DNA of 64,000 nt, from assembly GCA_963760965.1 (NCBI GenBank), contig CAVXEW010000009.1, forward strand, positions 124,001 through 188,000. Reading direction: 5' to 3'. Numbering within the stretch: position 1 is the stretch's first letter; every line of letters starts with the position of its first letter. A model generated the notes under the pieces. It was not told the DNA's origin and did no database searches. It saw nothing but the letters and a program-made list of their open reading frames with translations. Positions 41,801 through 51,048 of this stretch are shown here, in pieces. The position numbers and the translations under genes are program-made. Source of the stretch: Pararhizobium_B sp963760965 (GTDB lineage Bacteria > Pseudomonadota > Alphaproteobacteria > Rhizobiales > Rhizobiaceae).

Positions 41801-42607
41801 TCACGCCGTGTGGTGATGGTGATGATGCACGTCCCGGCCGACCGGACGACCCATGCGTCGTTCCCGGCCCCCGGCGACCTGGAGCTCGATCCATTCGAGC
41901 CACGGTGAAAGCGTCTCGGGCCTGCGCACCGATACCAGAGGGCTCGCAGCGCCGTTCGCCAGATTGCGTATGTGGAAGCGCGCAGCCTCAGGGTCGAAGT
42001 CGTCGAGCAGCGGCACCAGGTCGGCCTTGGTGATGAGCACGAGGTCGGCGCAGCGGAACATCACCGGGTACTTGGCCGGCTTGTCGTCTCCCTCCGTCGA
42101 AGACAGCAGGACGACGTTGGCGGACTGGCCGAGGTCGAAGCTCGCCGGGCAGACGAGGTTGCCGACATTCTCGATGAACAGCAGATCGATATGATCGAGA
42201 TCCAGGGCATGAAGTGCGTCGTGCACCATGGCGGCGTCGAGATGGCAGGTCTGTCCGGTCGTGATCTGGATCGCAGGGACGCCCCGCGCACGGATCCTCG
42301 CAGCGTCGTTCTCGGTCTCGAGATCGCCCTCGACAACCGCGATCCGGTACTTCCCGGCAAGTGCATCGATTGTCGCCTCCAGAAGAGCGGTCTTGCCGGC
42401 CCCCGGCGAGGACATCAGGTTGATCGCCGTCACGCCGCGGTCGGCGAGATGCTCGCGCACATGCTCGGCGAGCCGGTCGTTCTCCGACAGCATGCCTGCC
42501 AGCACCTCGATCGACCCCGGATCGGACGCTCGCCTCCCGACAGTCCCGGACCCGTCGCTGATCACGATCTCCCCGGGGGTCGTGCTACAGCCGCAATTTT
42601 CGCACAT
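41801..42607 (-). CDS. hypB: Hydrogenase nickel incorporation GTPase HypB
   Basis: 268-aa GTPase that delivers nickel with HypA. The N-terminus MCENCGC is the high-affinity CxxCxC nickel site. The P-loop is SSPGAGKTALLE, followed by EGDLETENDAARI, TGQTCHLDA, ENVGNLVCP and NTKAD-type TKADLVP. The C-terminus ends in six consecutive histidines (DVHHHHHHTA). Histidine tracts in HypB are usually near the N-terminus, so the C-terminal tail is unusual and may store or buffer nickel. An ATG at 42619 is a possible alternative start. Confidence 0.96.
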   Translation of the reverse strand: MCENCGCSTTPGEIVISDGSGTVGRRASDPGSIEVLAGMLSENDRLAEHVREHLADRGVTAINLMSSPGAGKTALLEATIDALAGKYRIAVVEGDLETENDAARIRARGVPAIQITTGQTCHLDAAMVHDALHALDLDHIDLLFIENVGNLVCPASFDLGQSANVVLLSSTEGDDKPAKYPVMFRCADLVLITKADLVPLLDDFDPEAARFHIRNLANGAASPLVSVRRPETLSPWLEWIELQVAGGRERRMGRPVGRDVHHHHHHTA

Positions 42608-42636
42608 GGTATCCTCCATCGGTCCGCCGGACCTTC

Positions 42637-43011
42637 TCAACCCGCTCCGGCCGCCGTCTCTTCGTCGTCCGTCTCGAGTTCGAGGCTCTTCAGCAACAGT
42701 TCGTCGCCAGAGACGAGCGTCACCTGCCAGCCTCCGCAAACGCCGCAGACCAGCCGGTTGATCGTCGCGCGAGACTGGCTGCCGCACGACCCGCACCGCA
42801 CGACGATGTCGGTGGCCTCGACGTCGAGCCGCGCACCCTCCGCCAGAGTGCCTGCCCTCGCGATGGAAAAGGCCCGCTCCAGCAGCGGCGCCTCGACCCC
42901 GGAGAGCGGACCGACGGCCACGCGAACCGCCGCCACGCGCCGGGACCCGTGGGCGCGGGCAACTCGCGCCACCTCGCGCAGCAGCCCCTGGCAGACGGCA
43001 AGCTCATGCAT
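42637..43011 (-). CDS. hypA: Hydrogenase nickel chaperone HypA
   Basis: 124-aa nickel metallochaperone. The N-terminal MHELAVCQGLL supplies the invariant His2 nickel ligand (MHE). The zinc site has two CxxC pairs, RCGSCGS and LVCGVCGG. The C-terminal tail is acidic (LETDDEETAAGAG). It overlaps hypC by 8 bases and precedes hypB by 29. Confidence 0.96.
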   Translation of the reverse strand: MHELAVCQGLLREVARVARAHGSRRVAAVRVAVGPLSGVEAPLLERAFSIARAGTLAEGARLDVEATDIVVRCGSCGSQSRATINRLVCGVCGGWQVTLVSGDELLLKSLELETDDEETAAGAG

Positions 43012-43246
43012 CGCCCTGCAGCTCTTCCAGGGACAGCATCTCGTCGAGCAGTTCCCAGCTCGTCCGGGCGTCTTCCTCGGTCATCTTCTGGATCGCGTAG
43101 CCCACATGCACCATCACGTGGTCCCCCGGCGCCAGGTTCTCGTGCTGCATCAGGAACAGGCTCACGGTGCGCTCGATGCCCTTGGCTTCGCATCGCGCGC
43201 TGAGACCGTCCAGCTGGACGATCCGCATCGGTACTCCCAGGCACAT
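43004..43246 (-). CDS. hypC: Hydrogenase assembly chaperone HypC/HupF family
   Basis: 80-aa chaperone that carries the iron group between HypD and the hydrogenase large subunit. The invariant N-terminus MCLGVPMRIV has the essential Cys2, and the OB-fold body has GDHVMVHVGYAIQKMTEEDA. It is the first gene of the minus-strand hyp operon and diverges from the hydrogenase operon across a 127-base gap with an FNR/FixK box. Confidence 0.96.
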   Translation of the reverse strand: MCLGVPMRIVQLDGLSARCEAKGIERTVSLFLMQHENLAPGDHVMVHVGYAIQKMTEEDARTSWELLDEMLSLEELQGDA

Positions 43247-43306
43247 GGAACCGCCTTGCCGTGAAATTGTCGCCGGTTACTCTCGCCGAGATCAAACCAC
43301 ACGAAC

Positions 43307-43320
43307 TTGATCGAGATCAA
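43307..43320. promoter_or_regulatory. FNR/FixK-type box between hypC and the hydrogenase operon
   Basis: TTGAT-CGAG-ATCAA is a perfect match to the FNR/FixK consensus TTGAT-N4-ATCAA. Its centre at 43313.5 leaves room for a start site about 41 bases away in either direction, before the ATG at 43374 (plus) or 43246 (minus). Both the structural and the hyp operon could therefore be switched on by low oxygen. Confidence 0.75.
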
Positions 43321-43373
43321 TGTCCCGCACAATCGGGACGGCGAGGCTTCACGCCAGTCGGGTCGCCAACGGG

Positions 43374-43886
43374 ATGAAGCGGGAGATGGTGCTGGAGGTG
43401 GATATTGCGCCTGTGCTCCTGCTGGGCATCGGCAACGTTCTGCTGAGCGACGACGGTGCCGGTATCCACGTCGTGCGTGCCATCGAGAAAATGCAACGGA
43501 ACGGCGACATTCCCGGCACGCTGGTTGCGCGCGACGGCGGCACGATCGGCCTCGGCCTTCTCGCCGACCTGCAGGATCATGCCGCGTTCATCGCTGTCGA
43601 CGCAATGGAAATGGCGGCGGCGCCGGGCACGGTGAATACCTTCCGCGGAACCGATATGGATCGGCAGCTTGGGGGCACCAGGAAGAGCGCGCACGAAGTG
43701 GCCCTCGCCGACCTTGTCGGCGCGGCGCTCCTTTCCGGCTGCATGCCCGCGAAGCGCGCACTGATCGGCATCCAGCCCGCCTCGACAGGCTGGAACCTCG
43801 CTCCGAGCGAGCCGGTCCGCGCCGCGATTCCGAATGCCTGCGCGGCAGTCCTCTCGATCTTCAGGGAGTGGGCGCATGAATGCTGA
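43374..43886 (+). CDS. hupD: Hydrogenase maturation protease, HupD/HyaD type
   Basis: Endopeptidase of the M52 family that trims the C-terminus of the hydrogenase large subunit after metal insertion. The family opening LLLGIGNVLLSDDGAGIHVV has the acidic nickel ligand. Later come DAMEMAAAPGTVNTF and KSAHEVALADLV with the His ligand. Length is 170 aa from the ATG at 43374; an ATG at 43386 is also possible. The ATG at 43320 lies inside the FNR/FixK box and is rejected. It is the first gene of the hydrogenase operon and overlaps the next gene by 11 bases. Confidence 0.93.
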   Translation: MKREMVLEVDIAPVLLLGIGNVLLSDDGAGIHVVRAIEKMQRNGDIPGTLVARDGGTIGLGLLADLQDHAAFIAVDAMEMAAAPGTVNTFRGTDMDRQLGGTRKSAHEVALADLVGAALLSGCMPAKRALIGIQPASTGWNLAPSEPVRAAIPNACAAVLSIFREWAHEC

Positions 43887-44295
43887 AGTCGAAGGTTTGC
43901 CGCTTCTGCGCACCGGGATGGCGGAAAGTCTCCTGCAGGAGGTCGCCCGGCTTCTCGAACGACTGGCCGGTTCCGGCGAGACCTCCGCAATCGACCTGCG
44001 CAGCCTGCCGATGACCGAGGGCGACCGCAACGAACTCGCCGAACGCCTCGGCAGCGGCGAGGTCCGCATCCTCTTCGACGTCGCAGGCACGAGCGAAGCC
44101 TGGGAGACAGCCTACGCCGGCGTCTGGTGGGTTCGCCATCTCGACGCGGCAGGCAGGGTCGCCGCCGAACGCATCGAGATCGCCCCGCTGCCGGAAATGC
44201 TGGAGGCGGACGCAGCCGACATAGCAGTCTCGGCCAGGCAGATCCGGGACGAAACCGCCGTCGAGGCGCAGGAAAGGAACCCGGCACATGTCTGA
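43876..44295 (+). CDS. HupH/HyaF-type hydrogenase accessory protein
   Basis: 139-aa protein matching the C-terminal domain of HupH/HyaF. The evidence is a segment with a GSGEVRILFDVAG strand, a helix, and YAGVWWVRHLDAAGRVAAERIEIAPLPEML. Full HupH is about twice as long, so this is a one-domain version. It is an assembly factor, probably for iron-sulfur insertion into the small subunit, as reported for HyaF/HupH. It overlaps hupD by 11 bases and the small subunit gene by 8 bases. Confidence 0.82.
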   Translation: MNAEVEGLPLLRTGMAESLLQEVARLLERLAGSGETSAIDLRSLPMTEGDRNELAERLGSGEVRILFDVAGTSEAWETAYAGVWWVRHLDAAGRVAAERIEIAPLPEMLEADAADIAVSARQIRDETAVEAQERNPAHV

Positions 44296-45349
44296 TGGCG
44301 AGACGATTGGCGCCGCGCTGAGCCGGCGCGGCATTTCGCGACGATCCCTGCTCAAGTACACGGCGTATCTCGCCAGCGTCATGGCACTGCCTCCCGCCGC
44401 ATCGCGAGCGATGGCTGCAGCGCTCGCCGCAACCAGAAGGCAATCGGTGATCTGGCTCTCGTTCCAGGAATGCACGGGCTGCACCGAGTCCCTGACCCGC
44501 TCGTTCAGCCCGACAATCGAGGAGCTCATCTTCAACCTGATCTCGCTCGACTACCACGAAACCCTGATGGCGGTCTCCGGAGCTGCGGCCGAAAAGGCGC
44601 GGCTGTCGGCGATGCAGGCCAACAAGGGCAAGTACGTCGTCGTCGTGGACGGCTCGGTCTCCACGCGCGACGGCGGCATCTATTCGACCAGCGCCGGCAG
44701 GACCAACCTGGAAGTGCTCCGGGAAACGGCCGCGGACGCACTGGCGGTCATCTCGGTCGGCACCTGCGCGGCCTTCGGCGGCATCCCCCATGCGAGGCCC
44801 AATCCGACCGGCGCGCAGCCGGTCTCGGAGATCCTCGGAAACCAGGTCGTCAACATCTCCGGCTGCCCGCCGATACCCGAGGCGATCGCCGGCACCATCG
44901 GCTACCTCGTGACCTTCGGAAAGGTGCCCGAACTCGATCACCAGAACCGTCCGAAGGCGTTCTTCGGCGACACCATCCACGACCGCTGCTACCGCCGCCC
45001 GTTCTACGACCGCGGCCTCTTCGCAAAGAGCTTCGACGACGAGGGCGCGCGCAAGGGCTGGTGCCTCTACGAGGTCGGGTGCAAAGGCCCGGTGACGCAC
45101 AACGCCTGCGCCACCCTCAAGTGGAACCGCGGCGCGTCCTTCCCGATCCAGTCCGGCCACGGCTGCCTCGGCTGTTCGGAACCGGGTTTCTGGGACAAAG
45201 GCGGCTTCTACGAGCCGTTGCCCGCGGCGACTTCGGTCGACGGCGCGGTCGTGGGAGGAGCTGCGATCGCCGGCATTGCCGCGGGAGCCGCCAGCGCATG
45301 GGCAGCGCGCCGCAGGCGGCAAAGGGCACAGAAGGACGCACAGTCATGA
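44288..45349 (+). CDS. [NiFe] hydrogenase small subunit, Tat-exported
   Basis: 353-aa iron-sulfur subunit of a membrane-bound uptake-type [NiFe] hydrogenase. The Tat signal SRRSLLKYT lies at residues 17-25, so the folded enzyme faces the periplasm. The proximal cluster motif is CTGC (C62-C65), the normal four-cysteine form. The six-cysteine CTCC form of oxygen-tolerant enzymes is absent. Later cluster ligands are in GTCAAFGG, GCPPIPEA, DRCYRR, EVGCKGPVTHNAC and GHGCLGCSEP. A C-terminal membrane helix (about 318-340) anchors it. Operon order and neighbours point to an Isp-type (group 1e) enzyme. Confidence 0.95.
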   Translation: MSDGETIGAALSRRGISRRSLLKYTAYLASVMALPPAASRAMAAALAATRRQSVIWLSFQECTGCTESLTRSFSPTIEELIFNLISLDYHETLMAVSGAAAEKARLSAMQANKGKYVVVVDGSVSTRDGGIYSTSAGRTNLEVLRETAADALAVISVGTCAAFGGIPHARPNPTGAQPVSEILGNQVVNISGCPPIPEAIAGTIGYLVTFGKVPELDHQNRPKAFFGDTIHDRCYRRPFYDRGLFAKSFDDEGARKGWCLYEVGCKGPVTHNACATLKWNRGASFPIQSGHGCLGCSEPGFWDKGGFYEPLPAATSVDGAVVGGAAIAGIAAGAASAWAARRRRQRAQKDAQS

Positions 45350-46005
45350 CACTGCTGGATTTCGCACGCGGCCCCGCGATGGAATTCGCCATCGCCTTCT
45401 TCGCACTGGGCGTCATGTGGCGGCTTTCCTCCCTGCTGCTCCTGCCCCGGTCCGGCGACAGGTCGGTGGCGCGCAGGGGCGCGCCCTCGGCGATCGTCGG
45501 CGCCCTACGCGGCTTCGTGCGTCATCTGTGGCCAGCGCCTCCCTATCTGCGCAGGTCCCTCTTCGTCACCCTCAACGGCTACGTCTTCCATCTCGGCCTC
45601 GCCGTCGTCGTGTTCGGCCTCGGGCAGCACATCCTGTTCATCAAGGGCCTGCTGGGAGTGAGCTGGCCGAACCTTCCGACTCCGCTGATCACCGTTGCGG
45701 CCGTCGCGACGCTCACCTCCCTCGTCGCTGCGATCGTCCGCCGTGCTACCAACCCGGTGACCCGGCTGCTTTCGTCGTTCGACGATTACCTGACATGGCT
45801 TCTGACGACGCTTCCGGTCATCACCGGCCTGGTCGCGGCCGGCCATCTCTGGGAGCCCTACGAGACGCTGCTCGCCCTCCATATCCTGAGCGTCGCCGTG
45901 CTGCTCGTCTGGTTTCCCTTCGGCAAGCTCATGCACGCCTTCCTCGTATTCATCACGCGCAGCCAAACCGGCATTGCCTACAGCCGGCGCGGCGTCGAGA
46001 TCTGA
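45346..46005 (+). CDS. isp1: Isp1-type cytochrome b subunit
   Basis: 219-aa membrane protein with about five helices, starting ATGACACTGCTGG at 45346 (ATGA overlap with the small subunit). It resembles the NarI/DsrM-type cytochrome b rather than HyaC/HupC. Conserved histidines in FHLGLAVVVFGLGQH, GHLWEPYET and ALHILSVAVLLVWFPFGKLMHAF could bind two b hemes. It should take electrons across the membrane and pair with Isp2 (47780-49039). Confidence 0.9.
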   Translation: MTLLDFARGPAMEFAIAFFALGVMWRLSSLLLLPRSGDRSVARRGAPSAIVGALRGFVRHLWPAPPYLRRSLFVTLNGYVFHLGLAVVVFGLGQHILFIKGLLGVSWPNLPTPLITVAAVATLTSLVAAIVRRATNPVTRLLSSFDDYLTWLLTTLPVITGLVAAGHLWEPYETLLALHILSVAVLLVWFPFGKLMHAFLVFITRSQTGIAYSRRGVEI

Positions 46006-46032
46006 ACGGTTCCAGCAAGCGAAAGGGACGCC

Positions 46033-47766
<1,734 letters not shown>

Positions 47767-47779
47767 AGAGGTTGAGTCC

Positions 47780-49039
47780 ATGACCGGAACCATCGACGCA
47801 AGTGCTGCGACCGACGCGTTTCTCGCACGCACGGATGGGCACCTGATCAGCTATCTCGAAGCATGCGTGCACTGCGGACAGTGCGCCGACGCCTGCCATT
47901 TCCACGAAGCCTCGGGCGATCCGCGGCACACGCCCGCCTACAAGCTCTTCCCGATCGCCAGGGCATACCGGCGGCAAAAGTTTCCGTATTCCCTTTTCGC
48001 GCCGAAAATCACCGAACGAGACCTGAGGGAGTGGGAAGAACTCCTCTTCGACACCTGCACGATGTGCGGGCGTTGCACGACCATCTGCCCGATGGGCATC
48101 GACATCGCCTCGATCGTCGGCGTCGCGCGCCAGGCATTCGTCGCTGCCGGCCTCGGTCCCGAGGACCTGCTGGCTGCCGCCGAGAATTCGCGCGAGCACG
48201 GCAGCCCGCTCGGCGTCACGGCCGAAAAGCTCGAGGAGCGCCTCGAATGGCTCGAGGACGAAAACGAGGTGCCCATCGCCCTCGACAAGGAAAAGGCCGA
48301 CGTGCTGCTCACCGTCTCTTCGATCGAGACGATGAAATATCCGGGATCGGTGGTCGCCATGGCCCGGCTCCTGAACCATGCCGGCGTCGACTGGACCCTC
48401 AGCTCGAAAGGCTACGAAGCGACGAATTTCGGTTATCTCTCGGGAAAGGCGGACGTTGCCAGGCTCATGGTAACCCGCATCGTGGAAGCCGCCGAAGCCG
48501 TGGGAGCGAAGATGGTCGTCATTCCGGAGTGCGGTCACGCCTACGGAGTCCTGCGCTGGGGCGGTGCCAACATTCTCGGCCACCCGCTGCCTTTCGACGT
48601 CATGCACATCTCCGAATACCTGGCGGAGCTGAAGCGCGAGGGACGGCTGAAGCTGCGACCTCTCGAGGCGTCGATCACCTACCACGACCCCTGCCAGGTC
48701 TCTCGGCGCGGCGGCGCGGCAGACGACGCCCGGTTCCTTCTCGATGGTTTCGCCCGGGACTTTCGCGAGATGGAACCCACCGGGAATTACAACTGGTGCT
48801 GTGGCGGTGGCGGCGGCGTCCAGGCCATCGGCCGAGCCGCCGAATTGCGCCACAAGGTCTTCAAGCTGAAGATCGACCAGGTCGAGAAGACCGGTGCCGG
48901 AACCCTCGTGTCCTCCTGCTCGAACTGCCGCCTGACCATGGACGAGAGCAAGAACCAACTGAAATGGGAGGGCGAGCTCGCGAGCCTGGTCGAACTGATC
49001 GCCGATCACCTCGTCGACGGAGATACGCCGGACGCCTGA
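47780..49039 (+). CDS. isp2: Isp2-type HdrD-like iron-sulfur protein
   Basis: 419-aa soluble iron-sulfur protein. N-terminal ferredoxin motifs are CVHCGQCADAC (C29, C32, C35, C39) and CTMCGRCTTIC. The C-terminal half has two CCG-type domains: ECGHAYGVLRWGG and HDPCQVSRRG, then NWCCGGGGGVQAIG and SSCSNCRLTMDE. This layout is that of HdrD, DsrK and Isp2. With Isp1 it forms a DsrMK-like module that links the periplasmic hydrogenase to cytoplasmic thiol/disulfide or quinone chemistry. It is the last hydrogenase gene, 13 bases after the large subunit. Confidence 0.94.
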   Translation: MTGTIDASAATDAFLARTDGHLISYLEACVHCGQCADACHFHEASGDPRHTPAYKLFPIARAYRRQKFPYSLFAPKITERDLREWEELLFDTCTMCGRCTTICPMGIDIASIVGVARQAFVAAGLGPEDLLAAAENSREHGSPLGVTAEKLEERLEWLEDENEVPIALDKEKADVLLTVSSIETMKYPGSVVAMARLLNHAGVDWTLSSKGYEATNFGYLSGKADVARLMVTRIVEAAEAVGAKMVVIPECGHAYGVLRWGGANILGHPLPFDVMHISEYLAELKREGRLKLRPLEASITYHDPCQVSRRGGAADDARFLLDGFARDFREMEPTGNYNWCCGGGGGVQAIGRAAELRHKVFKLKIDQVEKTGAGTLVSSCSNCRLTMDESKNQLKWEGELASLVELIADHLVDGDTPDA

Positions 49040-49043
49040 ACGG

Positions 49044-49070
49044 CGGGGCACCCCCTTGCAAACCGCCCCG
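49044..49070 (+). terminator. Weak hairpin after isp2
   Basis: CGGGGC and GCCCCG form a 6-bp stem with a 15-base loop just after the isp2 stop. No T-run follows, so the role as terminator is doubtful. Confidence 0.25.
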
Positions 49071-49211
49071 TACAGCTGCTGACGGTCGTCGGCCCGCGTT
49101 GCGTTTGCGGCAGACAACAAAACTTGTCGTTGCGCATCTATTCCGAATCGCGAAAATACAACCGGAATTTGGCAGCCCTGCGCGCCGCCTCTGCCCCGAC
49201 GAAACGCGCCC

Positions 49212-49928
49212 ATGAACAATGTCTTCGAGACGAATGCCCAGATACTGATCGACAGGTGGATCCACTCGGAACCCGGCCTGGACGACCCTTCACCGATCTA
49301 TTCCGGAATCGTCGAAAAGCTGCAGGCCAACATGATACTCGGCGTGGTGGACACCCGGCCGGCGACTCCGAAGGAGTTCACGATCCACTACGTCCACAAG
49401 TACCGGGTACCCACGAGGCTCTGGAACAACAGGCAGATACAGACCGACCAGAAGCTCAGCGAGTTCAGGGACCAGGAATATATCGACCGCGCGGTCATCC
49501 CCCACTACCTGCAGACACTCGAGAAGCGGAGACCCGTCATCGACTTCGTCACGACGAAGATTTTCGGCGTCAACGTTCACTACGACCGTCTTCTGTTGCC
49601 GCAGAAGCGCGCTGCTGGCCGGCCCTCCTGGTTCGTGACCCTGACGAGAACGCGATTGCTGCTCGCCGGCAACCGCAGGGACGCCGACATCCTGGAACGG
49701 AACGAGGACGAGGCGGTCCTGCAGCTTCTGATCGAGGGATACGCCGCCAAGGAGATCGCCGCCACGCTCAGCCTCTCTCCCAAGACCATCGAGCACCGTC
49801 TCAGCAGGCTTAAGGCCTGCTATGGAGCAAGAAACGTCACCCATCTCGCAACGCTTGCGATATCGGCGAGGCTTCATCGCGACAAGCCCGACGTCTCGCT
49901 TCCCCGCGAGCTCTCGGCGGAAACCTGA
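49212..49928 (+). CDS. LuxR-type regulator with N-terminal PAS-like domain
   Basis: 238-aa transcription factor. The C-terminus (about 164-216) is a LuxR/GerE helix-turn-helix with EDEAVLQLLIEGYAAKEIAA, then LSLSPKTIEHRLSRL. The N-terminal 150 residues look like a PAS-type sensor, with VHKYRVPTRLW, FRDQEYIDRAVIPHYL and the closing HYDRLLLPQ seen in PAS_5-like domains. There are no phosphoacceptor residues and no partner kinase nearby. It is encoded 172 bases after the hydrogenase operon and may regulate the hydrogenase or sox genes. Its ligand is unknown. Confidence 0.85.
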   Translation: MNNVFETNAQILIDRWIHSEPGLDDPSPIYSGIVEKLQANMILGVVDTRPATPKEFTIHYVHKYRVPTRLWNNRQIQTDQKLSEFRDQEYIDRAVIPHYLQTLEKRRPVIDFVTTKIFGVNVHYDRLLLPQKRAAGRPSWFVTLTRTRLLLAGNRRDADILERNEDEAVLQLLIEGYAAKEIAATLSLSPKTIEHRLSRLKACYGARNVTHLATLAISARLHRDKPDVSLPRELSAET

Positions 49929-49934
49929 CGGCGA

Positions 49935-50099
49935 TCACCTGTTTTTCCCGAGCAACTCCATCAAGAGCCGGACAATTGCAAGGATCGGGTTGGCCAGACG
50001 ACCCGGTCCGCTTGCGTCGTCCTGACAAAGCCTTTCGACCAGATCGCCCGTGTAGACGTAGGTCTTGAACCTGGGGCGGACTACGAGATCGTCTTTCAT
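49935..50099 (-). CDS. Small hypothetical protein, 54 aa
   Basis: Minus-strand frame from the ATG at 50099 to a TGA at 49935, beginning MKDDLVVRPRFKTYVYTGD and ending VRLLMELLGKNR. The first half is polar and the second a likely amphipathic helix. Codon usage resembles neighbouring genes and no overlap occurs with the luxR-type or SDR genes. No homologue is recognised. It fills most of the otherwise empty 280-base gap. Confidence 0.45.
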   Translation of the reverse strand: MKDDLVVRPRFKTYVYTGDLVERLCQDDASGPGRLANPILAIVRLLMELLGKNR

Positions 50100-50207
50100 G
50101 GACCGGGCCTGTGTTCCTGATTGCGTTATGGAGCGAGACTCAGCGAAAATTGCTAACCCGGCTTATCAGGTGCGAGGGGAAATCTACCCTCCCCGAGAGT
50201 TCCCCTC

Positions 50208-50879
50208 TCAGGACACGGGCATGACATGCACCTCGCGCACCTCGGCACGAGGATCCTGGCCGAGGGCGTACATGACGGCCCCGGCGACATCCTCCGCCTG
50301 GAGCTTGCCGGGCTTGGGCTCGCTGAAGAAAGGCGTGTCGACCATGCCGGGGGAGATCACCGTGCAGCGGCCGCCCCATTCCCGCATTTCCTCCGACATG
50401 TTGCCGCCATAGCCGTGCACGAACCATTTCGTGGCGGAATAGACCGATCCCTTGATGTGCCGCCGTCCCGCCGCAGAACCCGTAAGCACGAGGTGACCCT
50501 TCGTCTTCCGCAGTTCCGGCAACGTTGCCCGCGCGGTGTAGAGCAGCCCCATGATGTTGAGATCGACGACCCGGCGCCACTCCTCGGGATCGCCGCCTTC
50601 GGTGCCCGGCTTGTCGACACCCCGGCCGGCGTTCGCGAAGGCCGCCTGAAGGCCGCCGAACCTCTCGACCGTTCGCGACACCGCCGCCTCCAGTTCCGGA
50701 AGTCGCGTGACGTCGCAGGCGAGCGCGAGCGCCGAACCGCCGAGTTCGGTCGCCAGAGCATCGAGCTTGCCCGCCGACCGGGCCAGGAGCGCGACGTTCC
50801 AGCCGTCGGCGACCGCCGCCCGCGCCGTCGCGGCCCCGATGCCGGAAGATGCGCCGGTAATGAGAAGTGTCTTTGCCAT
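50208..50879 (-). CDS. Short-chain dehydrogenase/reductase
   Basis: 223-aa classical SDR oxidoreductase using NAD(P). Cofactor motif TGASSGIGAAT at residues 8-18, NAG at 83-85, and the catalytic set S135, Y147 and K151 (VYSATKW) are present. ALLARSAGKLD suggests NADP preference. Substrate is unknown. It is 170 bases downstream of hemA on the same strand and is most likely a separate housekeeping or accessory gene. Confidence 0.92.
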   Translation of the reverse strand: MAKTLLITGASSGIGAATARAAVADGWNVALLARSAGKLDALATELGGSALALACDVTRLPELEAAVSRTVERFGGLQAAFANAGRGVDKPGTEGGDPEEWRRVVDLNIMGLLYTARATLPELRKTKGHLVLTGSAAGRRHIKGSVYSATKWFVHGYGGNMSEEMREWGGRCTVISPGMVDTPFFSEPKPGKLQAEDVAGAVMYALGQDPRAEVREVHVMPVS

Positions 50880-51048
50880 TCAAGCCTCCTGTTGGCCGCT
50901 TCTCCAGCCAAAGTGAACCTCTCGAGGCTCAAATCAAGGGAAACGGCAGGCGCGGGCGCGAAGTGCGCCGCAAAAGCGGCTGCACAACGCATGGCAGCCG
51001 CCTGAACGCCCCCCCCGAAAGCACCCGGACGACGGGTTGCCCTTGCCG

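Noticed and set aside
41801..41830. Hexahistidine at the HypB C-terminus as vector contamination
   Set aside because: The frame continues naturally into the stop, and hypD begins 8 bases later in the normal operon order. Histidine tracts are known in HypB.
49044..49070. A functional terminator for the hydrogenase operon
   Set aside because: The stem is only 6 bp with a long loop and no T-run; kept only as a low-confidence feature.
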